Shown: positions 27,701-41,650 of the stretch, in pieces
Numbering within the stretch: the first letter of the stretch is position 1
Layout of the letters: each line of letters starts with the position of its first letter
Source: Aphis gossypii
Lineage: Eukaryota > Arthropoda > Insecta > Hemiptera > Aphididae
NCBI RefSeq assembly: GCF_020184175.1
Contig: NC_065530.1
Span: 48,957,260 to 49,021,259 of the forward strand
Reading direction: 5' to 3'
DNA: 64,000 nucleotides
Position numbers and translations under genes: made by a program
Notes under the pieces: model-generated
Told to the model about the DNA's origin: nothing
Database searches by the model: none
What the model saw: only the letters and a program-made list of their open reading frames with translations

Positions 27701-28389
27701 TCATATACAGTTTTATTTTTATTTATTTTTTAAAGACTTCCCTAAACAAAAAATAGAGAACTATTAATTCTTTTACATATTTCATTTTTGAGCTAGACAT
27801 ACAATTAGTATATTCTTAAATTATCTGCGTATCTTTGATTTAATTATTTAAAAGGTAATTATTGCATAATTTGTAGTTTTGAACATGGTTTAATTTAGAA
27901 TTTGAAATTCGCCCTAAATCAAATTAGGTACTTACAAACTTTTGTTTAAATTATTAAATAAAAAGTGATATGATATTTTTTTTTCCAAAATTTATGAAAT
28001 ACTTTTAAAAATCTGTAACTTATTTTAATATATTATTAAAAATATTAAATAACTGATGCTTACATACTATTCTATATAGATTACAATAAAAACTGGTGTT
28101 GCGAATTATTCTATACCAGTTGTTAAGTAATTCATTTTTTTTTTTTTTTTGGTATTTTACAATATTTTTAACAACATTTTTGAGAACGTTTACATTTAAT
28201 TCTATTAACGTACTAACTAATTGTGTATCAGAGTAATCATTACCAACAATGACGATTGTAGAAGTTATTTTTCGGCTAAAAATATATTTTCGGTGAAAAT
28301 AAAAAATAAATCACGCAAGCACTCATCACTGTATAGCTAATACATCACTAAGAATTTAAAATAGAGATGAACCAGCTTTGTTAATCACC

Positions 28390-28990
28390 CTGTATATAAT
28401 CTCATAATACGCCGGCAACTGCAATAATTATCACATAATTCCTACCGCCACAATCGCTCAGAACTTTTAGTGAACGATTAATTGCGCCGTTAATCATTTA
28501 TAAATAATGTAAGGGCACCGTATACATATTATACATGTATATGTGTATAAGCATTATATTAGACATCCGTTTGTTTAGGACTTGCTTCTCCGAGCAGGAA
28601 ACGACGTCGAATAGGCGAGAGACGGGGATTTGTCATGTTTGCAAACACATATTACACGAGACATACAATCGCGTGTATGCACGCACTACAAATATACGAA
28701 AAGTTTTGGCAATCCCTCTGCCTCCCACAACACACTGTCCCTACCACACTCCTATTGCTAGCCACGGTGTTTAACCTCCCGGACAATCGCCGACATAACG
28801 GACCAGTAGTCTCAGCATCAGGCCATGGGCTTTTCTTAATGAAACGGTCTCCTGTTCAACACACACATAAATATATATAACGTATTACTCCTTTCCTGCC
28901 AACCTATCACCATCAATTGCTCCTTGCGCGTCACCCTTAATTCCGCGTTCCCATAACCTATAGCGCTGTTGGTATCTCGTTGGTGTCCAA
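28390..28990. other. Largest GC-richer island, intron C-D
   Basis: About 600 bp with near-balanced composition and many CG dinucleotides, including GAAACGACGTCGAATAGGCG, CTCCCGGACAATCGCCGAC and CTTGCGCGTCACCC. Two overlapping frames on the + strand (28535-28774 and 28635-28880) are open, but neither peptide has a recognisable domain and each runs through mixed low-complexity sequence. The island ends in an AT microsatellite near 29030. It could be an alternative promoter with first exon, a CpG-containing enhancer or an old insertion; the sequence alone does not decide. Confidence 0.4.
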
Positions 28991-30167
28991 ACAATCCGAA
29001 ACTTTATCCATTCGTTACGATGTACGTATATATATATATATATAAACAATAATATATATTAGGACGTGCGTATACCAAGTCTTTTACCCTTTTCGGGTGG
29101 ACATGGTAAATAGACGTCATTTGGATTTACATAATATGTGTCAAGTCTCTGTATTTATTTTCGTTATGTTATTCGTAAGATAATTATTATGTCGTCTATG
29201 CATCGGTATGACTCATTAATTACCGCAAGCATAAATTATGAAAAATACACAATGTTATAACATCATAAATAATATCTATATTATCGATTGTTTTTTTTTT
29301 TTATATATATCTGTATACAAATCATAAATTTTACAACATTTATTTTTTAAATATTTTTATAATATTATACAATATATAAGAACAAACTAACTCAACTCAG
29401 CGTAACTATAAAATGAACTACCTGATTAAAGTAATTACATAATACAATAGACGAAAATTAAATTCGTCCAGTTAGTAGTTTCTTTTTAAAAAAAGTAACT
29501 TCTTCCGTAACTTTGTTAAATAAATAACTTAATTTTAACTTTTAAACTCTGCAGCTACGCCGATTATGCAATATCGTAAAAATGTTTCCATGTATAACTA
29601 ATAAGATATTAGACCCAACAAATAAGAAAAAATTTCACTTAGGTAGACTACAATATGTTTATACAATGCTCTATTACCTGTATAGAAATATGATTATTAT
29701 CAGTTATCTGCAGTCACTAAATTAAACAAAACACTAGTTATTATTGGTCAGAAGATGATCCCCCATATCACTTACCCAATAATCGCCATATGTGTACAAA
29801 AATGGCACTTAAGTTAAATTGATACGTTTAATATAACAAACTCTATACCTAATATGATAGTCAATGTAAAAAAAAAGTAATAACTATCCGTAATGCCATT
29901 ACATTACAGTCTGTGTACTATAATATGAGTGTCTTTGATATATATTTTGACTGACACATAGATTTTAACCAGTAACAGTTGAATGAATTACTGATTACTG
30001 ATTTGTTATAGGCTTATATTAAATTGTAATAGTATACAATATTTTTTATCATTGGGTTTTTAATGTATTCGAGTGTATCGTTAAAATATCAACATATTAT
30101 GATTTAATTTAATTTTGACCAACTATAGTTGTTGTATTACTTATTAAATTTTGCGACAATAATGGTG

Positions 30168-30206
30168 ATAATAATAATAATAATAATAATATAATAATAA
30201 TAATAA
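30168..30206. repeat. (ATA/TAA)n microsatellite
   Basis: Trinucleotide run interrupted once by ATATAA. Confidence 0.9.
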
Positions 30207-30339
30207 AGAAAACAACAATTGTATCATTTTCTGCGACACATCAAAATAGGTACCTACTGTAAGAAAAAGCAACGTTAATAGTATTTTTTAACAACGTCTC
30301 GTTGTTTAAAACTAATAAACGTAAGTATTTTCATTTAAC

Positions 30340-30690
30340 GTTATATAAAAACTTACTTTGTTATTTTCCGGGAAATATCAAAACATCTGACTTGCCACAT
30401 TGCGTAGTCGAGAGTCTTGAAACAAATACTTCACTGGTAAACCTCGATGGCAATTCAATTGCATAGGTATTCTGTTCGACTTTGTACAAAGCACGTGCTG
30501 CATTTAATGGTATTTATAATATATCGTTATTATCGAATATTAATTAATAATTCATATTTTATATACGGTCATCGTAATCACTGTCATTTACCCCCTCGTA
30601 TGTTCACGCGAGTCTGCAATAAATATGGTATCACAGTTCGAATAAATAATTCGTGTTTTTCTCATATGCGTGTGGACACTTCATAAATAA
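30340..30690. other. GC-richer patch in intron C-D
   Basis: A moderately GC-richer stretch with TTGCGTAGTCGAGAGTCTTG, AAAGCACGTGCTGC (containing the E-box CACGTG) and CCCCCTCGTATGTTCACGCG. A 79-codon frame at 30447-30686 shows no recognised domain. Candidate regulatory DNA. Confidence 0.25.
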
Positions 30691-33288
30691 AGTTTAACCA
30701 TTTGTTACATAGTAATTTTTTTTTATTATTGATAATAGAATATATTGCGTGGATTTAAATAGTGTAAATGCAAGTATAACCTAGTTGTATATAATACACG
30801 TAATACGTATACATATTATAACACCCAAGTCCTACTTAGCATTTTCATATTTAAATCTATTCACTGTTTATCTTTTTGAATATTCATACACGGTTGCACA
30901 AAAACCTCAACTGACCTCAATTTAATTATAACAAATATATGCATCTGAACCAAAATTCTCTGTTTACAATTTTCCATTGTGCACTTGTAGATTAATAACA
31001 TTGTTAAAATTTGATTTCGACAAGTTTTATTTACAGACTTAATTAAATAAACAACGACATATTGCAGTACACTGCAACTTATTAGTTACAATTAATAAGA
31101 CGCGATATTGATAAAAATAAATCTTAATCTGGCTGGTTCACTTTACTCTTATTATTACCACCGGAAACAATACTAATAATATAGTGCAAACAATTGAAAA
31201 ATTGAAACCAACACACCTGGTGCACTATCTATATAGTAGCCAATGTGGTACTATAAATCATTCACATAAATATGGATATAACTTTATCTGTGATTTCATA
31301 CACCCATTTTATTATTTTATAATAATCCGCCAATGAATTGTATGAATTAAAAACTAATACTTTATGAAATATTCTATGAATAAGACCTCTAAACCTCTTA
31401 TTAAATAATTACTGTATAACTAATATGGCATTTTCTTACTATCATGGATAATAAGCGTGTTTAACAGCATTCCGATAACGGCATCGTTTTTAAAATTGGC
31501 TTTATTTTCTAATCACAAAACCTGACAATTTGCTGATAGACCACAAAAGTATACATCGATCGATTTTTTTTTTTATTATTAGATTAACACATAAAGACGA
31601 CTAACGGCCATTTATAACTTTTACGATGTGAAAAAGTTCATAGTTTATGATTATAGCCCTAAGATTGAAAGGAATTTATCGATTACACCGTATAATTATT
31701 GATTTATATTATGTATATACTTTACTTGAATTTTATTTTATACTTTATTAGTTTATAGGTACCTAGTGCTGAAAATATAGTACAACCAACATCTAATAGT
31801 ATTAAATAATTCTATAATGAAACGTAGGTATGGGATATGATTTTGTTATGTATTTGTATAAATGATCATTGTTCATACTACAATTATGTCCAACTATTTT
31901 AACTTAATCATTTATTATAATGTACAAAATGAAATAAATGTTAATGGTTTTATCAAATTAATCTATAGAATGTAGATTAACCAATCATAATTATAATTGA
32001 AGCTAAAAACACAGTCTCGTTTACCTGGATTTTTTACGCTCTGTAATTTTATTTTATTCGGGTTATATAAATACAATTTACGAAAATATACGATTATAAT
32101 TATAAAATAAGCATAGAAACCAGATTAAGTAATAAATAAATATTCTCTGATCTATATTATTATAAACATTTTATTATTCAGCTCATAGAATGGTTATTTG
32201 AAAAAAAAATTAAAAACAATTAAAAATCTTACTTAGGTATTACCTACTCGTTTATACTGAAATGTGTATTTGAAAATTAATAGATGTTGAACTTGTTACA
32301 TTATCTTATCTGTTCATATTACCACACATCTCTATCAAAGGACTCTAAATTATGTACTTACCACAGGGTAATCAAGAACATTCCACCACGCGTGCAATCG
32401 ATAACGCGATGTTCTCGAAGCCACACCAATGAGACGCATAGCTGAATGCATAACATTATAATTGTCAACATAATAATAAAAATATTATTTTATTTATTCT
32501 ACAACAAATAGAAATGTATATTATTGAATCTGTATAAATCAGTAGTAAACAATCAGAAAAAAAACGTATTTTATCAAACTATCCGAATTTATATAATTAT
32601 ATATTTTGGTGTTTACTACTGAAATTACATTTTCAAATTAAATGCAGTTTTTTTATGACTTTTAAGTTAGTTCGTTTTAGATTTTAGTTATTTCACTGTA
32701 GGAATATATACAATGCAGCCATGCAGGACTACACAACGGTTTATTATTAAAATTCAATTTGTGTATTTTCTGTCTGTCTACGGAACACACGTCTGAAATT
32801 CCAATAAATATAACGATTGCAAAAATCTACTAAGAATTTCATTTGGCATAATGGAATTTACTTTACCGGCATCTTTTTTACTCGTAATTTAAATAGTATG
32901 TATCGTTTTCTTTGATATGCAAAATCTTATATTCGAAAATATAATAATATATATAGAGTGTTTATTTTTTTTTTATTATAATGTTGGTAGGTTGAATACA
33001 TAGTATTAATATTTACTACCAATCTTGATACCTAATTTAAGGGGTAATCTAAAGGGAATAATAAATGTATTATTTTTATTTTATAACGATGTGTGTTTTT
33101 TCTATCTAGCATCACCATTGAAGGTAATACAATTCCTTTAATTGTCAAAAATGGAAATGATTTCTGAATGTCTATGAAGTTGATCACTTGACTTTGTCAG
33201 ATCTATTAAAAAATTGTCCCAATATTTCACAAATTTATAAATTGATTATAAATAACTCCAAATAATTTTACAAATTGTTTTGTTTGCT

Positions 33289-33298
33289 CCCCCCCCCC
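33289..33298. repeat. C10 homopolymer
   Basis: Ten C in a row inside CT-rich TTTGCT...TCCAAATT. Long G/C runs are rare in this window. Confidence 0.95.
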
Positions 33299-34899
33299 TC
33301 CAAATTATCTGATAATATTCATATTAATATAATAATATGTAAGACTTGAAATAAAAATATCTTTACTATAAACCTAACACAACATATTATTTTATATGCC
33401 TATTTAATTTTAAAACTTACCTTATTAGACATATCTAAATATAATATGTTTAAAGTATGCATTATCTTTTTTTTCGGATAATTTAGTAAAACACAATTTT
33501 ATTTAATAATATTTACATAACCAGAGTAAAAGACTTTTAGTTCATGATAATTATTCTAAGAACCGTAACTTAAAATGTCTATCAGCTGTGATTATTTTCT
33601 ATTAAGAAATACTTACCAGGCTGTGAATTACAAATTAATTTCAATTTGATGAATCTTATTATTTTAAAATAATTGTTTTTCTTATCATATCAACAGTCGC
33701 ATCATCAACGTATAATAAATAATAATTATACTTCCTTTATACATAATTTTTCAATTTACTTAAACGTGGATCATATTTATATGATAAAGTAATATTGTGT
33801 AAAGGTACACTTAGGAGCTAGTTTGCACTAAGAAACAATCAATTTTTGTTTAATAATAGTTTATAATGTAAAGAAATAATTCCGGGGAAGAGGAATGAGA
33901 CTGTCATAGTTCCATGTATGAGGAATTTCGTACTACAACTTTTTTAAATGTACCATAACTCCCTCGAGTCATCGGCGCCTTCACGTGTCACACTTGACAT
34001 AATATATATTATTATCAGTGTACTTGTAACTTTTTACTAATTAATTAAAAAAAAAAAAAACATATCTTAAAATAAAATTGTTGATATAGGCTGACGTGTC
34101 CAATCAAAATAGTTTTTCTTATACAATTATATATATATAATTGAATTCAAATACTCATAATAGTAACCCATTAGACACTTAATCTACTCAGAGTAGTACC
34201 CATTTTTCTACCTTTTTTTAAACTCTATATACCTATAGTAGTATTAAATAATAAAATCTTGTTGATAATGGCAAAATTCGTGTTGATTTGCAACTTTTTA
34301 AGTATTTGTTTACAAATTTAATAATAGTAAATATATACTTATTACGTACATGAATAGTCGGTTATCGTACGAAGTTTATAGTTTCGTTTTGATTAATTAT
34401 AAGTATAATTTGTAAATGCGTTTTGAAGTTAAAATATAAATTTATCTTCACAACTTTCTAAAACTATACAATTCTAATTGATTATTAAATAATTTAAAAA
34501 CAAATCTGCAAAATTGTCATCACTGACTATTCATTGAATACTACCAGATACATCATAGGATTAAAAAAAAATATGTTTTTCTTTTAAAAATATTAAAGTT
34601 TTATTTTCTTTGGTAGATTCTACATAGTTCTTTAAATTTATAATTTACTAAAGATCTGAAACTATATATAGATGTTATATAATAGTATATTGTATTTATA
34701 TTAATAATCTTTGTGATGTTGGATTACATTATAATACTTTAAGAATTCAGAATTTAAAGAATTCTAAAATAGTGCTATCTTATAACGATAATCCCAAATT
34801 AATTAAATTCATATTGTTTTAATATTTTAACGAACATAAATAATTATAACAGAACACAAATATACTATTAATTTTATTACAATAAAATTCCCAGGATAT

Positions 34900-34901
<2 letters not shown>

Positions 34902-34930
<29 letters not shown>
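34902..34930. repeat. (AT)n microsatellite
   Basis: About 14 perfect AT units. Confidence 0.95.
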
Positions 34931-37900
34931 GCTATAACAGGAAACGAAATACGCCTAACAAAATGTTATGCATATCTAGAGGAGTGCATGAATATATGTA
35001 TAACTATTATTTTTTGTTAAATAATAGTATTTAAAATCAATATTAAAATTAGTAACCTTCTTCAGGGTTTAAAGTATACTCGTATTATGTATTATTATAT
35101 TAAATAACACGATACTTCAATAGTATTGTGCTGAAATACTGTACGTTCAGCCGTAGAGGGGAGGCGTGTGTTAAATCAATACATTATTAGGCGTTCAAAT
35201 CACTATAGTCCTTAATTATTAGTTTCATGAACACATTTTGTTAACCTATGTAGTTATATTCAGTATTATCTTGTTTAGGTATACTTGATTGTTAATAGGG
35301 TGTAACTTGCAGTATTCGTTAATAACGTAAGACTTAATCCTTCTAATTACCGAATATTTTAAGTATACCTCCATATGCTACAAGAATATTAGATATTATA
35401 CCATATTTACGTAATTAACAAGACTTTAATTTATTGTTTGACTACTTAAACATAAAAAATCAATAAATATGGCAAACATTGTTCAACTACGTTTCATATC
35501 TATTATAGTCAAATCCTGTGAAAAATATTTAATTTAAACATTAAATTTACATTTTAAAATATTGAGGATGTGACGTGACCCAGCTGGTACCACATACAGC
35601 ACGAAAACTATATTAAATTACATATAAAGTTATAGTCTACTCATTAACAAGTTTTTCCACAGTATCATTTTAATTAAAGATTTTCCCAGTTTTGTTAAAT
35701 TAAAGAAATAGATACTTCAACTGGTTGGTTAAATTTAAATTAACGTACGTATACTCAATAGAGACATACCATTTCAATAAAGATAAATAATAATGCATTA
35801 ATTATTGTAAGTAAAACACGAATTATATCAATTAAACTTATGTCAAGCTCAGATAAATTTGTGTATTTATGTATACACGGAGTAATTCTTTTAAAATTAA
35901 ACGCTAATTATTTTGATAAGTATTCTCGTTTCATACAAAAAAAAAAAAATTTCTTTAGATTTTGTTTTTTTTTGCTATGCATTGAATAGGTACGTCTATT
36001 GACGAATATAATATATTTAAATAGAAAGGTTATAGATTATATTTTGTTAGTGCCTTAAAAGTAAATACAAATTTTACTTCCTTTATGGTACTTAAAATAT
36101 AACTTATTTGTAAAGAACAGAATTAAACTCTACTATGAGAGTTTATAATTTGTTTTTTTTTATTTATAATAAGGAAAACTATTTGACAAAAATGTTCTTA
36201 GATCTATTTTTTTGGTATAATTATGAAAAATATAAACATAAACTAAAAAACTTGTGAGTCTTGGTTAAATAAAAAGCAATAGCTATTATTATAGTACATA
36301 TAGTATATAGAATATATTATGTACACGAAATTATGTTCCTCAAATATGGTATTCGTGGAAAACAAAATTGTGCTGGTACATAAATTTAGAATTTCTGTTA
36401 TCGTATTGAAAGTATGATCCCAAGAACTGAAGAGATGTGTATAATATGATGAACCAATTGAATTTTCAAACCCCGACAGAAGCTTATCTAGTATAAAAGC
36501 AATGGAACTTGTTTGGAGTGTAAAGTTAATTTACCAAAAACGTTATTTATGTATTGATTATTTAAAAAGATCAAAATATAGCAATCTATTCTCTGACTAG
36601 TTTGACCAAAAACACGGTTGCAACACCTAAGTTAATTTAGATTTTCTAACAATTGTAAATTTGTAAATTTAATTTCATAATAATGTGTAATACTGTTTTT
36701 ATATATACTGGTTGCTACATATATTATGTTCAAATAAAAATAAAATATAAAATATCGTTTACACAATAAATCTGGTAGAAAATAAGTGGGCATTAAATTG
36801 AACCGAATTCAAAGACCCACAGAATTACAGTCTTGTCCGTTTTTGGTAGTTTTATAGAAAGCATATCAAGAGTGGGTGAATATCGAATTGAGTTATTTTT
36901 GGATTTTCTCAGTGTTATAAATTATTCATAGTTGACAAAAAAATGAATAATATAGGGTTGTAGTACTGTATATATGATAAGGTTGGAGAGACTACATAAC
37001 ATTATGTATTATAATTTATAACTGGGAAGTGTATAGGTATAAAAACGGCGACAAGAAAAAATCAGGTGTTACGAAAATGTACTGTGTATTGTGGTAGGTA
37101 GGTATATAACAGATAAGGGTTACGGTAGAAGATAGTCATGAGATGTATTCGTCTGGGTGTGAATAGTCACGAGGGGATGGGTCAAAAGCGTATAATACTC
37201 GAGGTGCCTCGGCTCTATTCAAAATTATATTGACGGTGAATATGAAAATAAAATGTGAAAATGAGTCAATATTGGATGCTCTGATAGATTACTGTAAGGG
37301 ATGTATTAAACTAAAACTTAGAGATGAATCATTGTATATTAAAATTATTTTGAGCTGAGACGGTATATCAGTTTTTATTTCAAATTAAGTTGTATAGGTA
37401 ATATCATTATGTTGAACTTAAACTTTAATTTGATAAAATCATTAAATAAGTGTTGTATTTTTATCAATAAGTATAATAGTGTTTCATAATAATATAATGT
37501 TGTTATTAGACAATTTAAATTAACATTAAAAATCAATACTAATATCACATAGTGATAATAGCTATACAATTTTTTTCATCTCTGGTAAAGGATATTAGTG
37601 ACAAATCAATAGCAAATAGGATATTTGAATGGAGTTTTATGTGAACAATATCAGATAAGATACAAAGTCATACCGAGTACAAATGAAAATATTTTAAAAT
37701 ACAATATTAATATAACTCATATTATTTTACAGACGTGGCCTAGTAGCAATACAATTTTTTGGTGTAATTTTGCCATACGTATATGTAGCAGGTTATTATT
37801 GTATATTTCTTAAAGTAATCAAAAATAATTGTAAAACTGTGTGGTGGGAATCCACGATAATATAAAACTAATGTATGATGAATTACACAAGTTGATATAT

Positions 37901-39971
37901 AATAAAACTTGTAGGTACATTAAAACACTGTAGTAGTATGAGATATATCGTATACGAGTATAATTAAGTACGTGAAATAAAAAGCTTACAATAATAATCT
38001 TTTGAAAATTTTATTTAGTGATGTTTATAGTAATTGTTCGATGATTATTTAGCCAGTATAGTATATATTATTATGTTATCATAGACGTGTGCTTAGGGCT
38101 TGAATTCTCTGTGTAGGCCATAATAATATGAACAAAATCCCAAAATAACAGTTTTCAAGAAGAAAAAATATTAACATTTATTTTGTATGTATGATTTCTT
38201 ATTGTGGTTCAATTAAGTAATGTGGTAAAATTATACGATTTTCAATAACCTAACATGAATTATAAATTATTAATATATATTATAAAATTATATCATACAA
38301 TAATATAATATGTTTTTAGTATTCAACAAAAAAAAAAAAATATGGTAAAATCTCTAATTTTAAACTTAGGTTCTAAAATCGGTAACAATAGTAATGATAA
38401 TAATAAATATTTTTAAGAAAATAAATAAGTAGGCATTTATTCAGAGTCATTTATATTTTTAGGAGATCATATTATATCAACTACATACCCTGCGACTTGA
38501 GTCTGCACACGTCTATGTATATTATTATCTTATAATATTTACGTCCCAATATCTATATACTAATATACTAGACACATATCGTATTTTTTTTATAAATTTT
38601 AGTTTATAATTATTATTAATTTATAATTTTAAAATTAGTGGGGGAGAATTATAATTTGAAAAAAATAATAATTAAAATTACTGTATTTATTGTTTTTATA
38701 CAATACTTAAATTTAATTGCATTAATGGTAGTATGCTTTTCTTGAGGAATGAGTAAGTGAGTAAGTTTTACTTAAGCAAATCTACAAATCTAAAATATGA
38801 TACTTTTTAAAACTTACAACAAATAAGATCATAGTAGAAATTAATTCTTTAGCTAGTGAATGAAAACTATTACATTTATATTATAATAGAAATGTCTTGT
38901 TTTTATGAACATAGAAAGGATTCAGTTTTTTATACTATACATAAAAAATCATATATTATTTCCAATGTCTATACTCATTTTTCTTTCAAGTATTTTTCTT
39001 TAAATTTAGATATTTATAAATAACACAATATATAGTAGTTTTATGTTTTTTTAAGCCTTAGTCGTAAAACTATATAATTGTTTTTTATATTTGGTTTTAT
39101 AAACAAACAATTATTTAAATCGTCAGGCTGATATTAATATTATTACATTACCTATATTACGTTAGTACTTACTCAATATAATACATTTATATGAACTAAA
39201 TATAATACGCAAATAGCTTATGTTAAATTATATAATATGCCCAGATGTTCTTGCATTTAACTGCAACGCATGTGCATTTGAATACCAAATGAGTGTGCAC
39301 AATATAATTGTAATTAAGAACATCTAATACATATATTATTTAAGTTTGATACATTTCGTACTTACAGAAAACTAACACTTAGCATGTTCACAGAGTTTAA
39401 TTTTTGCACTTATATCTAGAAATAGTGTTTTAAATAGATTTATACAGATTTGCAATAAGCATAATTATATACAAATAGTTTAGATAAAGTGTTCTTAGAA
39501 AATGTTTACACTTGTGTATTCTTATTTTGTGAAATTTGAAAAATCAATCATGTTTGTGTTTCATTGCTTATCAAAAACGTAGTTAAAGGAATTATATAGG
39601 TAAATTCATTAAAATTAATTCAATAAGAGTTAAGCAAATTTTCAAGATACCCATCAATTGTTTGTGATTTAATTTAATTTTTAATTTTAAGGTATTGTTT
39701 AAAATATTTTCTATATACCTACCTATCATTACGATAAATAATTATAATGTTATTGAAACTCTACATAAAATCAGTTAATTAATATAATTAAATATAAATA
39801 AAAAATTATTATAATATTAATTTAATATTTTGATTTTTAAACAAATAGTTTTCATTTATATTCATAAATTATATTTATTGTTTGTATAGGTAGGTATATA
39901 TATATAAAATGTGGATGGTCAAGAGAAATAGAACCAACGTCAAAATAACATAATATTTCTACGACCATAAT

Positions 39972-40531
39972 CAGGGTTCGGGACTTAATAGCATTTGCAT
40001 ATCCATCATAGGTGATGTAAAACATAGCAGAGTGATATACAAATACGTTTTACAGTACGGAGAATTCAAATATGAAATTTTATTTTGCATTTTTTTGCAT
40101 ATTTTGGGGTTTTTGCATATTTTAGAGGTTTTTGTATATTTAACGCTTATTTAACGATTTTTAACGATTGATGGATAATATTATTATTCAAAATGTAATA
40201 ATTAAAATGTTGAACGATTAATTACAAAAATTTGTTTTGAGTTTAATAATACACTCTATACTCAATAAATCAAAAACTATGATGTATAGTTATATTTTGT
40301 AAAGATTTTATCTTTATTATTTTAATTTATTTTATTAATTAATAATTATAAATAAATTACAATGTTTTTTGTATTTATATGAAATGAATCCTTTTTTTAA
40401 TGACTTTTTAAGTATTTTTTTTTTCATTTTTAGAGCATATTTTTTCATTTTTAGTGCATATTTTTAGGTTTATCGTGTCATATATAAGCGCATATTTTAG
40501 TGCTTTTTAGTGCTATACGTTCCAAACCCTG
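39972..40531. mobile_element. hAT-type non-autonomous element, 560 bp
   Basis: The left terminus CAGGGTTCGGGAC and the inverted right terminus CAGGGTTTGGAAC match at 11 of 13 positions. Immediately outside are ACCATAAT (39964-39971) and ATCATAAT (40532-40539), an 8-bp target duplication with one mismatch, as expected for hAT transposons. The interior is built of repeated TTTTTGCATATTTT and TTTTTAGTGCATATTTT words on both sides of a simple AT core and has no transposase frame. It therefore looks like a high-copy MITE mobilised in trans. Confidence 0.78.
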
Positions 40532-41054
40532 ATCATAATTATAAACACTACTAGTCATCACCAACAACTACCTATTGACTTCACATGTAGCCTTCCTGAG
40601 TTACAAATAGTTATCCGTCGATGACTTATACCCACCACCAGATGTTTTCTACCTGTCACCCTTGACCCTCTCTACAGATTTTTCCCAAACGTTATTATTT
40701 TATTAATATACTTTTATTTCATTTTGCTCGTTTTATTTTTCAGTTTCATAAGATTTATTTATACAAACATTACAATACATAAAAATATATACGCATTAAT
40801 AATAATTTTGCTATTGATTATTCGTATATAATGCATGAATACGGTACTTGATATTTGTTTGTTTTTATGTACAATTATTTTATTATTTTATTCTGGAATG
40901 GAATCTGGGTTTAGCTGTTGCCAAATACTTCACTTAGCGGATTTTCTCTGCCTTTAGTCTCTACAAATGGCCATACCCGAATATGACATATTTTATTACA
41001 CTTTAAATTAGACAAAAGGTTCGAGTAATGATCAAAACACCAGTGATCCGTTAG

Positions 41055-41650
41055 TATTGGGATTAGGTAAAAGTTTTTGGTATAAGACAATTGCATACTA
41101 TTTTTTTTTTGTTTTGACTAGTTATGACACAATTATGATCTGATCCGTTTTTACCTGATAAAATCACAGCACAATATTGAGCACCAAATTATATGTATAG
41201 ATAAATAGTATTTTATTGCCTATAATAATATTTATTTTATAAACTATTATTAATTCAACACAACATTTTAAAGAATAAACAGAATATGTTTAAATAAGTA
41301 AACGATCATAAATTGTTGTCAGTTATGACCTCGTAATTGGGAAAACAACTTTTCATTTCATCTGATAATTAGTTATTGAATGCGTGAATGAAAATTCTAG
41401 AACAATATAATATATTATTGTATAATAATATTAGTACATTACATTATAATGTTGTATATCAATTATATAATAAAGTTTATATCCATATTATTTAGTGCGC
41501 AATCGTGTTGTGTTTTTATCAGGTAAAAAATTATCGGGGCGCGATCGTGTTACAAATTTAGTGCGCAATCGTGCTGTAATTAGTTGGGTCAAAAAAGGAA
41601 AAAGTGCGCAATCGTGTTGCAGCCAAAAGTTTTAACATTCAATCCACCTA
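41055..41650. mobile_element. Inverted-repeat element with TGCGCAATCGTG subrepeats
   Basis: The arm at 41121-41194, read in reverse complement, aligns with 41485-41560 over about 75 bp, with the block TTTTATCAGGTAAAAA identical. The similarity continues outwards more weakly, through CAATTGTCTTATACC/CAATCGTGTTGCAGCC-like sequence, to about 41060 and 41640. The right arm carries AGTGCGCAATCGTGTTG at 41494, 41560 (one change) and 41603 plus a degenerate copy at 41536. Long inverted repeats with subterminal repeats suggest a foldback or MULE-like DNA transposon. I could not fix the exact ends or a target duplication, and no transposase frame is evident between the arms. Confidence 0.6.

Noticed and set aside
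28370..28410. CACCCTGTATATAAT as a mariner-type terminus
   Set aside because: Only one possible end is visible; no matching inverted end or TA-flanked partner was found.
28535..28880. Two overlapping + strand frames of 79 and 81 codons
   Set aside because: Overlapping frames arise because the island has few stops; neither peptide has domains or coding-like patterns.
40911..41096. 61-codon minus-strand frame next to the inverted-repeat element, considered as a transposase zinc finger
   Set aside because: Cys and His spacing does not fit a known zinc finger, and the frame is short.
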